Assembly: GCA_903856995.1 (NCBI GenBank)
Contig: CAIODK010000166.1
Coordinates: 1 to 8,361 of the forward strand
DNA: 8,361 nt
Source: an uncultured Burkholderiales bacterium
GTDB taxonomy: Bacteria > Pseudomonadota > Gammaproteobacteria > Burkholderiales > Burkholderiaceae_C
Direction: 5' to 3'
The notes below the pieces were generated by a model. The model had not been told where the DNA came from and did no database searches. It worked only from the letters and a program-made list of their open reading frames with translations. Every line of letters starts with the position of its first letter. Positions within the stretch are counted from its first letter, which is position 1. The translations under genes were made by a program, and so were the position numbers. This document shows positions 5,872-8,361 of the stretch, one piece after another.

Positions 5872-6474
5872 TCATTGAATTTCGTAACACGTTGTATTTG
5901 GAATCCACATGTCGTCAGGTGTGACGCAATGTTGGAAAAACTTTTCACGTTTGAAGTCTGACAAAAAGTAAGAACGGAAAACCAGTTCGTTTTTCAGCAC
6001 CAAGCTCACATTACGTGCAATCTTGCAGCGGTGGTTGATGGCGCACTCTTTGAGCTCATGCGCGTCTTGGTAGAAGTGAACGCTGAAGCGCCCCTCTTTC
6101 GGGCCTGCGCCCTTGTCGACCATCAGTAAGCAAACGGGCTCAGTGATTTGCTGCAACTTATCTTTCGTTGCCAGATAGTTCAGCTCAGCCACCAACACCT
6201 GTTGAAACCACGGAGCCACCATGCCTTGGCAGTCGTAGAGGTCCCTTTTGATGAGCACAAAAGCAGGGTCAGCCAGTGGCTCAAAGTCATCCCCTAGCAA
6301 CAGCATGGGCTCGCTGCCAGCCCTGGCCGTGCCATCTAACACCAGATGGACAGGTTTGGCGTCTTGCCATGGCCAATGCCGGTCATCCGAGCACCCAGAA
6401 ATTAACGCAAGGCCCATGACAGACAACAGCAAAATCGCTCTCGTAAGATCTACTCGAAACCCCATTTCGATCAC
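5872..6474 (-). CDS. Unrecognised lipoprotein with six cysteines in the mature chain
   Basis: I do not recognise a family for this roughly 200-residue protein. The N-terminus has a short charged region, a hydrophobic stretch (TRAILLLSVMGLAL) and a lipobox LISGC with Cys28 as the lipidation site. Ser follows it, so outer-membrane sorting rather than inner-membrane retention is expected. After Cys28 the chain has six further cysteines, in YDC, PVC, KECAINHRC, QHC and TTC contexts. That fits up to three disulfides in the periplasm. The start used is GTG at 6472-6474, five or six bases after AAGGAA; the ATG at 6463-6465 is an alternative that keeps the signal and lipobox. It is divergent from thioredoxin 2 across 121 bp and is followed by the Rrf2 gene on the same strand after 228 bp. 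That gap, 5644-5871, holds the repeat array and, from about 5760 onward, nothing I can identify. Confidence 0.68.
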   Translation of the reverse strand: MIEMGFRVDLTRAILLLSVMGLALISGCSDDRHWPWQDAKPVHLVLDGTARAGSEPMLLLGDDFEPLADPAFVLIKRDLYDCQGMVAPWFQQVLVAELNYLATKDKLQQITEPVCLLMVDKGAGPKEGRFSVHFYQDAHELKECAINHRCKIARNVSLVLKNELVFRSYFLSDFKREKFFQHCVTPDDMWIPNTTCYEIQ

Positions 6475-6525
6475 CCAGTTCCTTTTTGCACCACGCCCAT
6501 CTTCCGATCGTTGCCATGATCCAAC

Positions 6526-6555
6526 TTGACTAATAGCAAGGCACTGCCAAATAAA
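6526..6555 (+). promoter_or_regulatory. Candidate trxC promoter
   Basis: TTGACT (6526-6531) is followed after 18 bases by AATAAA (6550-6555), a four-of-six match to the -10 consensus. Transcription would begin near 6562, giving a leader of about 35 bases before the trxC ATG. Assigned by eye. Confidence 0.35.
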
Positions 6556-6595
6556 AGAGGGGATGCTGATGACATCTCAATGAAAGAACCCAACG

Positions 6596-7033
6596 ATGAC
6601 CAAACACATTGTCTGCCCGCACTGCAACAGCACCAACCGTGTGCCCAAAGACAGACTCAACGGCAACGTCGAACTGTCATGTGGCAAGTGCCACAAAGCT
6701 TTGTTTAATGAACACCCCGTCGCACTCAGCAAGACGGGGCTGAACATGCAGATTGCCAAGAGTGACGTGCCAGTGGTGGTGGACTTTTGGGCCCCGTGGT
6801 GCGGCCCCTGCCAAATGATGGCCCCCGAATACGAAAAAGCCTGTGCGCTGGTAGAGCCGAACGCACGGTTGGTCAAGGTAGACACCGAGGCCCACCCCGA
6901 CGTGGGCACTCAGCACAACATCCGCAGCATCCCCACGCTGGCCATCTTCAAAGGTGGGCGCGAGGTGGCGCGCATCTCAGGGGCGCGGTCGGCCCCTGAG
7001 TTGGTGCAATGGATCAACAGCCAAATCAGCTAA
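6596..7033 (+). CDS. trxC: Thioredoxin 2 with N-terminal zinc finger (TrxC)
   Basis: This 145-residue cytoplasmic dithiol-disulfide oxidoreductase is reduced by thioredoxin reductase and is often induced by oxidative stress. The N-terminal zinc-binding segment has two CxxC pairs, CPHC (Cys7, Cys10) and CGKC (Cys29, Cys32), which separate thioredoxin 2 from thioredoxin 1. The thioredoxin fold follows, with FWAPWCGPC holding the redox pair Cys69/Cys72 and the cis-proline motif SIPT (Pro113). Length and order match E. coli TrxC. The ATG at 6596 is fixed by an in-frame TGA at 6581-6583. The ribosome site is weak (AAAGAA). The gene is divergent from a cysteine-rich lipoprotein gene and convergent with the sulfide dehydrogenase gene, whose stop lies 5 bp away. 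No clear intrinsic terminator is visible in that gap. Confidence 0.95.
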   Translation: MTKHIVCPHCNSTNRVPKDRLNGNVELSCGKCHKALFNEHPVALSKTGLNMQIAKSDVPVVVDFWAPWCGPCQMMAPEYEKACALVEPNARLVKVDTEAHPDVGTQHNIRSIPTLAIFKGGREVARISGARSAPELVQWINSQIS

Positions 7034-7038
7034 GCGGC

Positions 7039-8361
7039 TTAACCGCCCGTGAAGTCTTTCACCATATTGCCGTACCACTGCAAGTCGGCTTGCCACAGCT
7101 CAGGACGGCGGAAGTTGTCGTCTGTGATGGTTTGCACCAAGTGGCCCTCGTCACCCATCTTGTAATCAAACTTCACGTTGATCGCTTCAAGTGGCTCGGT
7201 GTTGACCAGCATGTAGCAAAGGTTGTCGATGATGACCGGCTTCATCGGCTGGCCTTTGGACTGCTGCGCGATGTACGTCGACACGCTGCGGCCCATGCGG
7301 TTAGCAATGTGGCCGCTCTTGGGGTAGTGACCAAACTGCGGTGACACCGCGCCCACGCTGTCGCCAATGACGAACACATTCGGGTCGTCCTTCATGTTGT
7401 AGAACTCAGGATGCACCGCCGCCCAAGTGGTGGCTTTGCCCTCGGCGTTCTTGCCAATCGCGCCCATCTTCCACACGAGGTCAGCCGCTTGGTGGTGGCC
7501 CATGAAGATGGCGTCGTCAAACTTAAAGTCACCCGCCATCGTCTTCACCACTTTGTTGTACGGGTCCAGCTCTTTCACGCCAGCGTTGGGCACATAGGTG
7601 ATGACGTCGTGATACAGCTCGTCAAACGCCATGCGGTAACCACCACCGATCGGCATGATGCGCGGCTTTGGGTCGAGGATCAAAATCTTCGCGGGGATCT
7701 TGTTCTTTTGGAAGTAATTGGCCATCAAACACGCACGCTCATACGGCGATGGTGGGCAGCGGTGCGGGGGCGGTGGCAGCGTCATGACAAATGTGCCGCC
7801 CTTGAAGCCTTTGATTTTTTGCTTCAACGCCAAATGCTCAGAGCTGGGCACATACGCGCTAGAAAAATGCTTTTGTGTGTACGCCGCCGCAGCGCGGTCG
7901 TTGCCAAACCAAGGTTCGTACGTCACGCGAATACCGGCGGACACCACCAGCCAGTCGTAGTCCACAAAGCCCTGCGCCGTGTGCACACGCTTTTTGTCGC
8001 GGTCAATGTCGGTAATTTCGGTTTGCACAAAGGTGTAACCCATGCGCTCGGCAGCGGCGGTGTACGAGTGCACGAGGAAGGAGGTGTCCACCACATCCAC
8101 CAACCACTTGTTGCTCAAGGGGCAAGACCAGAAGATGGGGTTCTTCTCTAGCAACACCACTTCGAGGTCGGGCGCGTCCTCGCGCAAATGGCGTGCAGTG
8201 GCCAAACCACCCCAGCCACCACCAAGGACAACCACGCGGCGCTTTTTGCCCTTGGGCATCAACTCGGTCGAAGGAGAAAAAAGAAAAGGCTGAGCGATGA
8301 CAGAACTAGACGCAGCAGACAGCGCGCCCAATGCTGCCGCGCCCTTGATGAGGGTGCGACG
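7039..8361 (-). CDS. fccB: Sulfide dehydrogenase (flavocytochrome c) flavoprotein subunit, partial 5' end
   Basis: This is the FAD subunit of periplasmic flavocytochrome c sulfide dehydrogenase (FccB/SoxF type), which oxidises sulfide and passes electrons to a c-type cytochrome partner. The frame stays open to the right edge, where RRTLIKGAAALGALSA forms a Tat signal, so the true start lies just outside; the TTG at 8329-8331 is internal. About 440 residues are visible. The FAD-binding motif is VVVLGGGWGGLATARHL. Counting from the TTG codon, Cys70 in FWSCPLSN aligns with the covalent-FAD cysteine. Cys192 in HRCPPSPYERA and Cys372 in DNLCYMLVNTEP correspond to the redox-active pair. The spacings (122 and 180) are near those recalled for Allochromatium FccB (119 and 176). 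VFVIGDSVG is the second FAD contact. The cytochrome subunit would be expected upstream, outside the window. A related flavoprotein with another acceptor is possible. Confidence 0.9.
   Translation of the reverse strand, partial: RRTLIKGAAALGALSAASSSVIAQPFLFSPSTELMPKGKKRRVVVLGGGWGGLATARHLREDAPDLEVVLLEKNPIFWSCPLSNKWLVDVVDTSFLVHSYTAAAERMGYTFVQTEITDIDRDKKRVHTAQGFVDYDWLVVSAGIRVTYEPWFGNDRAAAAYTQKHFSSAYVPSSEHLALKQKIKGFKGGTFVMTLPPPPHRCPPSPYERACLMANYFQKNKIPAKILILDPKPRIMPIGGGYRMAFDELYHDVITYVPNAGVKELDPYNKVVKTMAGDFKFDDAIFMGHHQAADLVWKMGAIGKNAEGKATTWAAVHPEFYNMKDDPNVFVIGDSVGAVSPQFGHYPKSGHIANRMGRSVSTYIAQQSKGQPMKPVIIDNLCYMLVNTEPLEAINVKFDYKMGDEGHLVQTITDDNFRRPELWQADLQWYGNMVKDFTGG

Noticed and set aside
7020..7045. 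Possible terminator between trxC and fccB (GCGG-CTTAA-CCGC)
   Set aside because: The stem is only 4 bp with no T tract, and it overlaps both stop regions.
7411..8151. Long plus-strand open frame of 246 codons
   Set aside because: It lies wholly antisense to the well-supported fccB gene; its His/Arg/Val-rich composition is typical of a shadow frame.
8329..8331. TTG as the true start of fccB
   Set aside because: The frame continues upstream to the window edge with a twin-arginine signal, RRTLIKG, so the real start is outside.

Overview
This window looks like a chromosomal segment of a betaproteobacterium. The best guess is Burkholderiales, near Comamonadaceae such as Limnohabitans or Rhodoferax. 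That placement rests on gene content (lactate permease with a FadR-type regulator, orphan periplasmic solute-binding protein, zinc-finger thioredoxin 2, flavocytochrome c sulfide dehydrogenase flavoprotein) and moderate GC content. It is inference, not a database match. No insertion sequence, prophage, tRNA, rRNA or CRISPR array was seen.

Layout from left to right. (1) 1-1096, minus: the N-terminal two thirds of an L-lactate permease (lldP), cut by the left edge. (2) 1097-1260: a divergent regulatory region with two TGGT-N3-ACCA palindromes flanking a plausible lldP promoter. (3) 1261-2019, plus: an LldR-like FadR-subfamily GntR regulator. (4) 2035-4852, minus: a compact three-gene operon, transcribed as type I periplasmic solute-binding protein, then shikimate dehydrogenase-family enzyme, then amidohydrolase of the 2-pyrone-4,6-dicarboxylate lactonase type. 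(5) 4853-5145: a 293-bp leader with short repeats. (6) 5146-5643, minus: an Rrf2-family regulator lacking the usual iron-sulfur cysteine triad, preceded by a repeat array built on CTACTCAA. (7) 5872-6474, minus: an unrecognised six-cysteine lipoprotein. (8) 6596-7033, plus: thioredoxin 2 (trxC), divergent from the lipoprotein gene. (9) 7039-8361, minus: FccB/SoxF-type sulfide dehydrogenase flavoprotein with a Tat signal, cut by the right edge.

Functional reading. The left part is a lactate uptake unit whose regulator probably senses lactate or a related hydroxy acid and binds the two flanking operators. The middle operon looks like a small catabolic cassette: a periplasmic binder captures a substrate, an AroE-like dehydrogenase oxidises a hydroaromatic acid, and a lactonase-type hydrolase acts further down. 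One coherent model is shikimate/quinate to protocatechuate to the 4,5-cleavage pathway, but the substrate cannot be fixed from sequence. The right part holds thiol and sulfur redox genes (trxC, fccB). The least explained elements are the Rrf2 regulator with its CTACTCAA array, the catabolic cassette with its orphan binding protein, and the 8-mer CATCTCAA, which I found at four places, all non-coding.
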